A DNA stretch of 43,964 nt from Paraburkholderia tagetis (GTDB lineage: Bacteria > Pseudomonadota > Gammaproteobacteria > Burkholderiales > Burkholderiaceae). Both the position numbers and the translations under genes were made by a program. This document shows positions 32,170 through 39,758 of the stretch, piece by piece (position 1 is the first letter of the stretch; each line of letters begins with the position of its first letter). The stretch spans positions 1 through 43,964 of the forward strand of contig NZ_JAKLJA010000048.1 in the NCBI RefSeq assembly GCF_022213065.1, in the 5' to 3' direction. The notes beneath the pieces were generated by a model. The model saw only the letters and a list, made by a program, of their open reading frames with translations. It did not search any database and was not told the origin of the DNA.

Positions 32170-33327
32170 TCACGAAGCCGCAACGGGTGCGCATTGCGCC
32201 ACCACGGCGCGGATGCACGCGATCGCATGATCGACGTCTTCCGCTGTCGTATAGCGGCCGATGCTGAAGCGCAGCGTGCGGCTGGCTGCCTCGGCGTCGA
32301 GCCCCAGCGCGCTCAGCACGTGCGAAGGCGCGCCCGAGGCCGAGTTGCACGCCGAGGTGGACGACACCGCGAGATCCGCCGACAGCATGAACGGAAAGAA
32401 GCCCGGAAGGCCGATGGTGAGGCTCAGCGTGTGCGCGATCCGGCGCGCCGCGCGCGCATTCTGCGTCACGCCTTCGAGGCCGCGCACGCCATCGAGCAGA
32501 CGCTCGGCCAGGCGCGCGATGCGCTGCGTGTCCGTGTCCATCTCCGCCGCCGCCAGCGCGCAGGCCGTGCCCATGCCCACGATCTGGTGCGTGGCCAAGG
32601 TGCCCGAGCGCAGCCCGCGTTCGTGACCGCCGCCATGCATCTGCGGCGCGATGCGCGCGGCAACCTCGCGGCGCACGTAGAGCGCACCGATGCCCTTTGG
32701 CCCATAGACCTTGTGCGCCGACATCGACAGCAGATCGATACCCATCGCCTTCACGTCGATGGGCGTCTTGCCGAGCGCTTGCGCGGCGTCCACGTGCAGC
32801 AGCGCGCCCGCGGCGTGCACGAGCGGCGCAATCGCGGCGATGTCCGTGAGCGTGCCGATCTCATTGTTCACGAGCATCAGCGAGACGAGGCCGGTGTCGC
32901 TGCGCAGGGCCGCTTTTACGGCGTCCACGCCAATGCTGCCGTCAGCGGACGGACGCACATAGGTGACCGTCATGCCGCGCGCTTCGAGGCTCGCCATGGT
33001 GTCGAGAATCGCCTTGTGCTCGAGGCAGCTCGTGACCAGATGGCGCGCGCCCGTGGCGGCGTCGGCGTAGCCCTTCAACGCGAGATTGTTCGATTCGGTG
33101 GCGCCCGAGGTCCAGACGATTTCGTCGGGCGCGGCCCCGATCAGCCCGGCCACTTGCGCGCGCGCCGCTTCCACGAGGCCGCGCGCCTTCGTGCCCGCCG
33201 CGTGCGAGCTGGAGGCGGGATTGCCGAATGCGCCCTCGATGCCGAGGCATTCGCACATCGCGGCAATCACGCGCGGGTCGGCCGGCGTCGTGGCCGCGTA
33301 ATCGAAGTAATGCAGTTTGTCGCCCAT
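32170..33327 (-). CDS. Cysteine desulfurase (NifS/IscS-like), orphan
   Basis: 385 residues of the aminotransferase class V fold. The PLP lysine is Lys206 in S-M-S-A-H-K-V-Y-G-P-K-G. His104 lies in C-L-E-H-K-A. The sulfur-carrying cysteine is Cys327 in S-S-T-S-A-C-N-S-A-S-G-A-P-S-H-V-L, close to the IscS-type loop but with Asn where Thr is usual. It removes sulfur from cysteine for Fe-S clusters or thio-modified tRNA. No iscU, iscR or tRNA-thiolation gene is nearby; cutC follows. It is therefore probably a secondary desulfurase. Confidence 0.92.
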   Translation of the reverse strand: MGDKLHYFDYAATTPADPRVIAAMCECLGIEGAFGNPASSSHAAGTKARGLVEAARAQVAGLIGAAPDEIVWTSGATESNNLALKGYADAATGARHLVTSCLEHKAILDTMASLEARGMTVTYVRPSADGSIGVDAVKAALRSDTGLVSLMLVNNEIGTLTDIAAIAPLVHAAGALLHVDAAQALGKTPIDVKAMGIDLLSMSAHKVYGPKGIGALYVRREVAARIAPQMHGGGHERGLRSGTLATHQIVGMGTACALAAAEMDTDTQRIARLAERLLDGVRGLEGVTQNARAARRIAHTLSLTIGLPGFFPFMLSADLAVSSTSACNSASGAPSHVLSALGLDAEAASRTLRFSIGRYTTAEDVDHAIACIRAVVAQCAPVAAS

Positions 33328-33673
33328 TGTCCGTTGTTCTGTCGCTGATTGAGTTAGCCAGTAATGCTACGCGGCAGAACGTAGAAAGTGCTTCCATAAT
33401 TCCGGCGTCTACGCGCCGGTCGCAGAATTATTTTCTCTGCGCACCCGTCCGCTGACGCGAACGCGGGCAACGCCCAAGGGATGGCCGCTCTCGGGCTTTG
33501 CGGGCGATCGCGATTCGCGCGTAATTCCCGCCAGATCCGCGTTTTCCCGCATTACTCCAGCTTGCGATTTATTTTCAATTTCTTTCGAGTTTTGATGCCT
33601 TACCGTCATGCCAGCTAAGTAGCGTTCGCAATGCGAACCTCTTCATAGTCCCTAAGGAACAAGGGGTAGGCCC
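33328..33673. other. Divergent promoter region
   Basis: About 345 bases between the leftward desulfurase gene and the rightward glycosyltransferase gene. No gene. AAGGGG at 33661-33666 is the glycosyltransferase ribosome site. Confidence 0.5.
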
Positions 33674-34738
33674 ATGACGATAAAAACCAAAGTCTCGATT
33701 TGTCTGCCCACGTACAAGCGCCCGGATCTATTGATCGGCTGCATCGAATCGTGTTTCGCCCAGACGCACACGAACATCGAAATCGTAATCGGCGACGATT
33801 CGCCGGACGACAGCACCGAGCGAATGATTGCCGAGCGGTATGGCAACGACAAGCGCATCGCGTACCGGCGCAATACACCGGCGCTCGGTCAGTCACGCAA
33901 CGTCGCGAGCCTGTTTGCGCGCGCAACCGGCGACAAGATCCTGCTGATCCACGACGACGACTACCTCGCCGAGCACTGCATCGAGCGCCTGCTCGCGCAA
34001 TGGCAACGCCATCCCGAGATTCAGGCGGCGTTCGGCAATCAATATGAAGTCGATCACGACGGGAGCATCGATTACGCGTCGAGCCGGCACATGAATCACG
34101 CGTATCACCGCACGCCCGCGGCGGCCGGCCTGCAGGCGTTGCCCGGCCGCACCGGCATCGTGCAGATGTTCCCGAATAACGGCTGGCTCGCCGACGCCGC
34201 GCTCGTCAAGCAGATCAGTTACGACGAGCAGCATGCCGTGTGCTGCGATTACGTCTTCGGCGTGCGCCTGTGCCTGGCTGCGCGCGGCGTATGCTACATC
34301 GACGAGCATGTCTCGTACTACCGGAAAACCGATGTCTCGGTTTCCCAATCGACGCGCAATACGACCAGCGCTTCGTCGCTGGCCGCCTGGAGCTTCCTTC
34401 AGGGGCTGACGCTGCCGCCCGCGCTCGAACCCGCGCGCAAGCTCGCCATGCGCAGATTCGTGCCGATCGTGGTTTCGCTCTATGCGCGCAACAACAAGGC
34501 GCGCGCCGGATTGAACCTCGCGCTCGCGAATCTGCACGCGTACCGATATGGATTAAGTGCGCGGCTCTACTATCACCTGCTGATGATCTGCAAGAGCGCA
34601 CGACGCTCGAAAATTCAGCCGGCGGTCATGTCGTTCGAGACTGGCGAGGCTGGCGTGGATGTGACGCCGGTTGCTCAGGTCGCTCAGGTTGCTCAGGTCG
34701 CGCCGATGGTCGACGTCACGCGCACGCGCGTGCCCTGA
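33674..34738 (+). CDS. Family 2 glycosyltransferase
   Basis: 354 residues. The GT-A start is V-S-I-C-L-P-T-Y-K-R-P-D-L-L. The nucleotide-sugar site is I-G-D-D-S-P-D-D-S-T, and the metal motif D-D-D is at residues 94-96 (L-I-H-D-D-D-Y-L). F-P-N-N-G-W-L-A-D-A-A-L is a plausible acceptor loop. The C-terminus carries a tandem V-A-Q repeat encoded by nine-base units (about 34672-34700). ATG 33674 has AAGGGG seven bases upstream. No polysaccharide operon surrounds it, so the acceptor is unknown. Confidence 0.88.
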   Translation: MTIKTKVSICLPTYKRPDLLIGCIESCFAQTHTNIEIVIGDDSPDDSTERMIAERYGNDKRIAYRRNTPALGQSRNVASLFARATGDKILLIHDDDYLAEHCIERLLAQWQRHPEIQAAFGNQYEVDHDGSIDYASSRHMNHAYHRTPAAAGLQALPGRTGIVQMFPNNGWLADAALVKQISYDEQHAVCCDYVFGVRLCLAARGVCYIDEHVSYYRKTDVSVSQSTRNTTSASSLAAWSFLQGLTLPPALEPARKLAMRRFVPIVVSLYARNNKARAGLNLALANLHAYRYGLSARLYYHLLMICKSARRSKIQPAVMSFETGEAGVDVTPVAQVAQVAQVAPMVDVTRTRVP

Positions 34739-34749
34739 GAACGACTCAA

Positions 34750-35385
34750 CGACTGACCTTGCCGCCCTCGTGCGGCAACTGGCGCTGGGGCGCGCTCCGC
34801 GCGTCGAGCGCCAAGTCGTGACGCTGCGGCAGCGTGGCAGCGGCGGAAGTCACCGCCCAATCGCGCGCTCCCGCGAAATATCGCAAGCCCAGCCTTGGCG
34901 GCCACAATGCCGCCAGCCGTCGCAGCGAAGTCACGAAGCCCCACGCAGATTCGCGAGTCCGAACACTCGACGATCTGCAAAAGAAGCGAGCCCAAGGTGA
35001 AATTGGTTGCGCCAGCATCGAAATCGATCAGCATCGCGGCCGGTGAGCACATGCGGGTGACGAACGAGCGCTGCCATCACGCTGATGTGCGCACTGCCCC
35101 ACGATGCCTGCGCCCGGCGCGCAATGAGCCATCCGCGATCGTCGCTGCCATATCGCCAGCGCGGAATCTTCGAAGAACTAGAACAGCGCGACGAACGCCA
35201 GCGCAGGTGCGGGCGCTGTCGCGCCGCTTCGATCAGATAGGTCCATTGCCAGCCCGCGAAGCCGCCCAAGAGCAAGAAATCCGACTTAGCCCGTCAACCA
35301 CACCGAAAAGCCGGATGGTCGCCATGAAGTAGCGGCACCAGATGCGCGGTATTTCGCCAGGAACCAGGGCGTGAGAAAAAACCGC
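34750..35385 (-). pseudogene. Wrecked MFS transporter gene (anion:cation symporter type)
   Basis: Read leftwards, fragments of one transporter appear in shifting frames. R-Y-F-M-A-T-I-R-L-F-G-V-V matches the helix 4-5 region, L-L-G-G-F-A-G-W-Q-W-T-Y-L-I-E-A the classic G-W-x-W-x-x-x-x-E helix, then A-L-A-F-V-A-L-F followed by a stop and F-F-E-D-S, S-D-D-R-G-W-L-I-A-R-R-A-Q-A, H-I-S-V-M-A-A-L-V-R-H-P, and N-F-T-L-G-S-L-L-L-Q-I-V. At least three frame changes and stops, and both ends missing. It is a remnant with no function. Confidence 0.7.
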
Positions 35386-35605
35386 GATTAGCCTGAATTA
35401 TCGAGTCACACCATTAAGCGTCACCGGTTGACTAAATTCGCCAAACTCTGTCAAATATCAAATTAATTATCAAAATCTCATTGCCCCCTCACCAAATATT
35501 GAAATAAGCTCGGGTAAATATAGGGCTCACAATTTTACGCTAGCGCACCGACCGATGGGCGCCGCAATTAATTTCCCCACTATTTAACCAAGGGACATTA
35601 TCAAT
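35386..35605. other. AT-rich leader of the Hcp module
   Basis: No gene. The base composition falls sharply (runs such as AAATATCAAATTAATTATCAAAATC), unlike the GC-rich flanks. It contains AAGGGA before hcp. Such DNA is a likely H-NS target and a transcription start region. Confidence 0.6.
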
Positions 35606-36088
35606 ATGCCAATTCCTGCTCACATGTGGCTTAACGACGACGGCGGGGCAAGCGTCAAGGGTTCATCAACAGTAATGGGCCGCGAAGGAAGCATCGAAGT
35701 TATCAGCTTCAGTCATGGCGTTAACCTGCCTGTAGATAGCGTTGCCGGAAAAATAACCGGCACGCGCATGCATTCACCGATATCCATAGAAAAAGAATTC
35801 GATGCATCGAGCCCCTATCTTTACAAGGCTGCCTCAAAAGGACAAACATTAAAATCGGCCGAGATAAAGTGGTATCGCATAAACCACGCTGGAAAAGAAG
35901 AGGTATATTTCATCATGCTGTTAGAAGGCGTAAAAATCGCCGGCATCAACCCCGGCATGATCAATACAAAACTAGCGCAAGCATCAGCACTCAACCACAT
36001 CGAATCTGTATCCATGATGTATGACCGCATTACATGGCATTATACGGACGGAAACATCAAATATACCGACGCGTGGACCGAGCGTTGA
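35606..36088 (+). CDS. hcp: Hcp family type VI secretion tube/cargo protein
   Basis: 160 residues, the usual Hcp length, with no extension. M-W-L-N-D-D-G-G-A-S-V-K-G-S-S-T, I-E-V-I-S-F-S-H-G-V-N-L-P, K-E-F-D-A-S-S-P-Y-L-Y-K-A-A and the late I-T-W-H-Y-T-D-G-N-I-K-Y-T-D-A-W are characteristic. Hcp hexamers form the expelled tube and carry small effectors in their lumen. No other type VI structural gene is in the window, so this is an orphan copy dedicated to the next gene. Lys/Ile-rich codon use and low GC differ from the neighbours, pointing to transfer. Confidence 0.92.
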   Translation: MPIPAHMWLNDDGGASVKGSSTVMGREGSIEVISFSHGVNLPVDSVAGKITGTRMHSPISIEKEFDASSPYLYKAASKGQTLKSAEIKWYRINHAGKEEVYFIMLLEGVKIAGINPGMINTKLAQASALNHIESVSMMYDRITWHYTDGNIKYTDAWTER

Positions 36089-36107
36089 CTAACGGGAGAA
36101 GCGCCAG

Positions 36108-36626
36108 ATGGCCTTGCAAGGTAAATTTATTGTCAATAACGCACCTTTTTCTCCGTTGACTATTTTTGGTATCGGCACGTTTAGTGCATTTTCCGGCAAC
36201 GGCATATACCGTAACAGAGGAGGGTGTACCGCCATTCCTGACAATGGCCCGATCCCGGCCGGTCGATATTGGATAGTGGACCGGCCTATAGGCGGCATCG
36301 GGTCTCAGGCTCGGACCTGGACAAAAGATACGTGGAATACCATTACTGGCCTCCCTTCAGATCATGCGGAGTGGTTCGCACTCTATCGGGACGATGGGAG
36401 AATCGACGATTCTACCTGGGTCAAGGGTGTGGAACGCGGGCACTTCAGATTGCATCCGGTTGGAGGTCGCGGTATTTCGCTGGGCTGCATCACCCTGCCG
36501 AGCCATACCGATTTTGCAAAAATCAGGCAGGCACTCTTGCATACGACGACTATCCTGCCTCGTAATTCAGAACTTCGCGCATACGGAATCATTGAGGTGA
36601 TAACAGATGGCGACACTTGCCCGTAG
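36108..36626 (+). CDS. Type VI effector of the DUF2778 / Tlde1 L,D-transpeptidase-like family
   Basis: 172 residues with GGGAGAAG before ATG 36108, 19 bases after hcp. N-G-G-x-type N-terminal features (T-F-S-A-F-S-G-N-G, C-T-A-I-P-D-N-G-P-I-P-A-G-R-Y) and the catalytic block R-L-H-P-V-G-G-R-G-I-S-L-G-C-I-T-L match DUF2778. His116 and Cys127 are the likely catalytic pair. Tlde1-type effectors attack or edit peptidoglycan peptides in the periplasm of rival cells. There is no signal peptide, as expected for Hcp-borne delivery. Its end overlaps the next gene by 20 bases. Confidence 0.85.
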   Translation: MALQGKFIVNNAPFSPLTIFGIGTFSAFSGNGIYRNRGGCTAIPDNGPIPAGRYWIVDRPIGGIGSQARTWTKDTWNTITGLPSDHAEWFALYRDDGRIDDSTWVKGVERGHFRLHPVGGRGISLGCITLPSHTDFAKIRQALLHTTTILPRNSELRAYGIIEVITDGDTCP

Positions 36627-36897
36627 GTTCATTAAGGTGGTGTTGTTTGTCGGATTGTTTGTACTTTCTGTTCGCTATGTTCACACGTACCCCCTTCCGA
36701 TGCCAGAAAGTCAGTTATCCGTATGGTTATCTGTCTCTAATCGAATGGGTATCCGTGACCCAGATGACCTCTATATTCCGGTAATGATCCTGATTGAGGT
36801 GATCGTCACGATTTTTCTGTACGCAGCGATCGTTAAACTCTGGCGGCACTTCTGGACGAAACGGCGAGGCACTATAGTCCCTGGCCGGGAGGAATGA
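36607..36897 (+). CDS. Candidate immunity protein for the Tlde1-like effector
   Basis: 96 residues from ATG 36607 with GAGGTG upstream, overlapping the effector's end by 20 bases. One membrane helix lies near the start (V-V-L-F-V-G-L-F-V-L-S-V) and another at about 58-78 (V-M-I-L-I-E-V-I-V-T-I-F-L-Y-A-A-I-V). The ~35 residues between them (S-Q-L-S-V-W-L-S-V-S-N-R-M-G-I-R-D-P) probably face the periplasm, where the effector acts. The immunity role is inferred from overlap and topology; I do not recognise the family. Confidence 0.72.
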   Translation: MATLARRFIKVVLFVGLFVLSVRYVHTYPLPMPESQLSVWLSVSNRMGIRDPDDLYIPVMILIEVIVTIFLYAAIVKLWRHFWTKRRGTIVPGREE

Positions 36898-37141
36898 CAC
36901 AGAATCTTGGGCACGGGAAGCTGGCTTGGGAGCCGCCATAGCCAATAGCCAGCCCGGCATTCCAGCAACGAATGCGCCCGCTCGGGATAGCCAGACTTGA
37001 CACCGCGCAAGCGCCTTGCTGCGCCCCTCGCAATTTGCACACACCCATTCTTCAATCCCGCTAGTATTGCGATTCGCTGGTTTCGCGCGGTCATTACCGC
37101 CCATTAACTTGAAGCAAAACCTTGAATCAGGAGCACAGGAA

Positions 37142-37600
37142 ATGTCTTTCCGCATGACGTTGTTGACGGCCGCCGTTCTGGCCGCAAGCGTGGCCAGCGC
37201 CGGCGCGCAAGCCCAGGTCGCCGGCGCGCAAGCCCAGGTCGCCGGCGCGCAGACGCTCTCCGTGACAGTCGAGCAATCGCAGGCGCTGCTCGAAGGCTGG
37301 AGCGTGAAGAAGAGCGTGCTCGGCAAGGCTGTCTATAACGACGACAACGCCAAGGTGGGCACGGTGCGCGACCTCATCATCGCGCCGGACGGCACCGTGT
37401 CGGCGGCCATCGTCGAAGCGGGCGGCTTCCTCGGCGTGGCCGCGCACGACGTGGCCGTGCCTATCGCCTCGCTCGACACGCGCAACGGCAATCTGTATCT
37501 GCCGGGCGCGACCAAGGAAGCGCTCAAGGCCACGCCGGCATTCCAGTACGCGAAGATCGCATCGCCGCCCAAGCCCAAGCGCACCGACATCAAGCACTAA
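37142..37600 (+). CDS. PRC-barrel domain exported protein
   Basis: 152 residues from ATG 37142 (AGGAG and AGGAA upstream). The signal peptide (L-L-T-A-A-V-L-A-A-S-V-A-S-A-G-A-Q-A) is followed by a tandem Q-V-A-G-A-Q-A repeat from an 18-base duplication (37204-37245). The PRC-barrel is at about 58-120 (V-L-G-K-A-V-Y-N-D-D-N-A-K-V-G-T-V-R-D-L-I-I-A-P-D-G ... A-I-V-E-A-G-G-F-L-G-V). Probably periplasmic; role unknown. The spacer after it holds a CCCCCAAGT tandem repeat at 37661-37697. Confidence 0.87.
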   Translation: MSFRMTLLTAAVLAASVASAGAQAQVAGAQAQVAGAQTLSVTVEQSQALLEGWSVKKSVLGKAVYNDDNAKVGTVRDLIIAPDGTVSAAIVEAGGFLGVAAHDVAVPIASLDTRNGNLYLPGATKEALKATPAFQYAKIASPPKPKRTDIKH

Positions 37601-37741
37601 GCATTGCGCGAGGCCGGTTTCGTTGAGAACTGGCCTCGCAACACCGACGCGCCCTGCCGTCCCCCCAAGTCCCCCCAAGTCCCCCAAAGTCCCCCAAGTC
37701 GTCCTTCGCGCAGTCCTCCGCGTCGCCCTTGATGCCACGCG

Positions 37742-38689
37742 TCAGCCCGCCGCCGCTATCCCCGCCTCGCGCAGTTCGATCCCCGTCCATACCCCGCTCG
37801 CGCAAAGCTCCTCGATCAACTCGCAAAGCGTGCGCCTCACAGCAAGCGAAGCAGAACTCACCGGCAGTGCATTCGGCCAGCAGATGCTCGCCGGACGCCT
37901 GATCACCGGGTCGACGATGCGCCGCATCTTCGGCCGCTCGGCCGGCGCGCGCAGCGCCAGCGCCGAAGCGGGCAGAATCGTGCACGCCGCGCCCGACTGC
38001 GCGACCGAGAGCAGCATGGGCAGCGAGTCCACATCCGCGACGATATTCAACGGCACCTGCTCGCGCGCGAAGGTTCTTTCGAGCAGCAGGCGCAAACCGT
38101 TGGCCACGCCAGGCGCCACCAGCGGCACATCGGCGAGCGCCGCGAGCGGGCATGTGCGCGTGCGCCCGGGCAACCCTGGTTCGCCAAGCACGTATAGCTC
38201 TTCGTCGAGCACCGGCAACGCGGAGATACCCGGCGTGGCCGTGTCGCGAAACAGGATTGCCAGATCGAGACGGCCGTTGGCGAGCAACTCGTTCAGATAG
38301 CCGCTCATGCTCTCGAAGAATTGCAGGCGGATACCCGGGTAGCGCTCGCGCACACGCTCGAACACCGGCATCGCCAGCACCGAGGCCATGGTCGTGGGAA
38401 AGCCGATGGCGACCGTGCCCGATTCCGCGCCCACGCCCTCGCGCACTTCCTGGCGCAATTGCTCCATCTGATGCAGCACGAGGCGCGCGTGACGGTACAG
38501 CGCCTGGCCCGCGGCCGTTGGCTTCACGCCCTGCGGGCTGCGCACGAGCAGCGGCACGCCCAGATCGTCCTCCAGCTTCGCGATCTGCTGGCTGAGCGAC
38601 GGCTGCGCCACGTAGAGCTTTTCCGCGGCCTTGCCGAGACTGCCGTAATCGACGATGTTCACGAAATAACGAAGCTGCCGAACATCCAC
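37742..38689 (-). CDS. LysR-type transcriptional regulator
   Basis: 315 residues from GTG 38689, chosen because GGGAGGG lies nine bases upstream and the protein then begins V-D-V-R-Q-L-R-Y-F, a normal LysR start. Helix-turn-helix at about 18-45 (S-L-G-K-A-A-E-K-L-Y-V-A-Q-P-S-L-S-Q-Q-I). Effector domain about 90-300. Overall it looks like the Nac/Cbl-related group of LysR proteins. It is divergent from the four-gene catabolic operon, and a palindrome lies in the shared promoter region, so it very probably controls that operon. The inducer is unknown, presumably the operon's acid substrate or its CoA ester. Confidence 0.92.
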   Translation of the reverse strand: MDVRQLRYFVNIVDYGSLGKAAEKLYVAQPSLSQQIAKLEDDLGVPLLVRSPQGVKPTAAGQALYRHARLVLHQMEQLRQEVREGVGAESGTVAIGFPTTMASVLAMPVFERVRERYPGIRLQFFESMSGYLNELLANGRLDLAILFRDTATPGISALPVLDEELYVLGEPGLPGRTRTCPLAALADVPLVAPGVANGLRLLLERTFAREQVPLNIVADVDSLPMLLSVAQSGAACTILPASALALRAPAERPKMRRIVDPVIRRPASICWPNALPVSSASLAVRRTLCELIEELCASGVWTGIELREAGIAAAG

Positions 38690-38721
38690 GGGCCTGGCCC
38701 TCCCTGTCCTGTCAACGCGAG

Positions 38722-38744
38722 GGTCATAGGATACCCTTATGACC
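38722..38744. promoter_or_regulatory. Candidate LysR operator in the divergent promoter
   Basis: GGTCATA and TATGACC form a perfect 7-base inverted repeat with a nine-base centre (GGATACCCT), 33 bases upstream of the LysR start and about 105 bases before the operon's first gene. The size and the ATA…TAT core fit a LysR recognition site. Confidence 0.65.
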
Positions 38745-38849
38745 GGTACATTCAATCGGTATTTCCGCGTCCCGGAGCATTCGCATACAGTCGTCTCATT
38801 CCTTCCTCATATAAGCAACGCGTTGGCCAAACCAGCGCTGGAGACGGCA

Positions 38850-39701
38850 ATGAACATGCCCCTGCCTGAGCCGCTCATACGGCCGGCCCAGACGGTCACC
38901 GACCTCATATCCCCCGCCCCCGCCGCCGCGCTGGCCGCCACGCTCGATAGCGAACCCACGCCCGGTCCGGGCGACGCGCTGCCCCCGATCTGGCACTGGC
39001 TCTATTTCTGGTCCGCCGCGCCGCAAGCGGAACTGGGCGCCGACGGGCATCCGCAAAAGGGCGGCTTCCTTCCCGACCTGGGGCTGCCGAGGCGCATGGC
39101 AGCGGGCGGGCGCATCACGTTCAATGCGCCGCTCGCGGTCGGCGCGAATGCCCAGCGCGTCTCGCGCGTGCTCTCCGTCGAGCACAAGGAAGGCCGCAGC
39201 GGGCGTCTCGCGTTCGTCACCGTCGAGCACGCAATCCAGTCCGGCGGCATCACCGTGATCCGCGAAGAACAGGACATCGTCTATCGCGAGGCCGCGCAGC
39301 CGGGCCAGCCGCAGCCCAAGCCCACGCCTGCGCCCGCCGATGACCATGCTCACTGGCAACGCGAGATCGCGCCCACCGAAGCGCTGCTGTTCCGCTATTC
39401 GGCGCTCACCTTCAACGGCCATCGCATTCATTACGACCGCGACTACGCGCGCAACGCAGAAGGCTATCCGGACCTCGTCGTGCACGGGCCGCTGATCGCC
39501 ACGCTGCTGCTCGACACGGTTGCGCGTTTCGCGCCCGATGCCGTCGTGCGCGAGTACAGCTTCAAGGCGGTGCGCCCGACCTTTCTCGGCCACGCCTTCA
39601 CCGTATGCGGACGCCGCGCCGCCGACGGTCAAACCATCGAACTCTGGGCGAAAGATCACGAAGGCTGGCTCACCATGTCGGCCCGCGCCGTGCTCGCCTG
39701 A
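38850..39701 (+). CDS. FAS1-like/HTD2-type acyl-CoA hydratase (itaconyl- or mesaconyl-CoA hydratase like)
   Basis: 283 residues from ATG 38850 with GGAGA upstream. Double hot-dog arrangement. N-terminal half: I-W-H-W-L-Y-F-W, G-F-L-P-D-L-G-L-P-R-R-M-A-A-G-G-R-I. C-terminal MaoC-like half: F-R-Y-S-A-L-T-F-N-G-H-R-I-H-Y-D-R-D-Y-A, where the N-G-H-R-I-H-Y-D block is the catalytic hydratase motif, then Y-P-D-L-V-V-H-G-P-L-I-A. This group includes the itaconyl-CoA hydratase of Pseudomonas and the mesaconyl-C4-CoA hydratase of Chloroflexus. It is the first gene of the operon. The exact unsaturated acyl-CoA is not deducible. Confidence 0.85.
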   Translation: MNMPLPEPLIRPAQTVTDLISPAPAAALAATLDSEPTPGPGDALPPIWHWLYFWSAAPQAELGADGHPQKGGFLPDLGLPRRMAAGGRITFNAPLAVGANAQRVSRVLSVEHKEGRSGRLAFVTVEHAIQSGGITVIREEQDIVYREAAQPGQPQPKPTPAPADDHAHWQREIAPTEALLFRYSALTFNGHRIHYDRDYARNAEGYPDLVVHGPLIATLLLDTVARFAPDAVVREYSFKAVRPTFLGHAFTVCGRRAADGQTIELWAKDHEGWLTMSARAVLA

Positions 39702-39758
39702 ATGCACCACCAGACCGTCTCGACGAATCCACCCGGAACATACGCAGGGAACCCTCCA

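Noticed and set aside
37661..37697. CCCCCAAGT repeats considered as a CRISPR or regulatory array
   Set aside because: Units are contiguous 8-10-base copies without spacers, so this is a simple tandem repeat.
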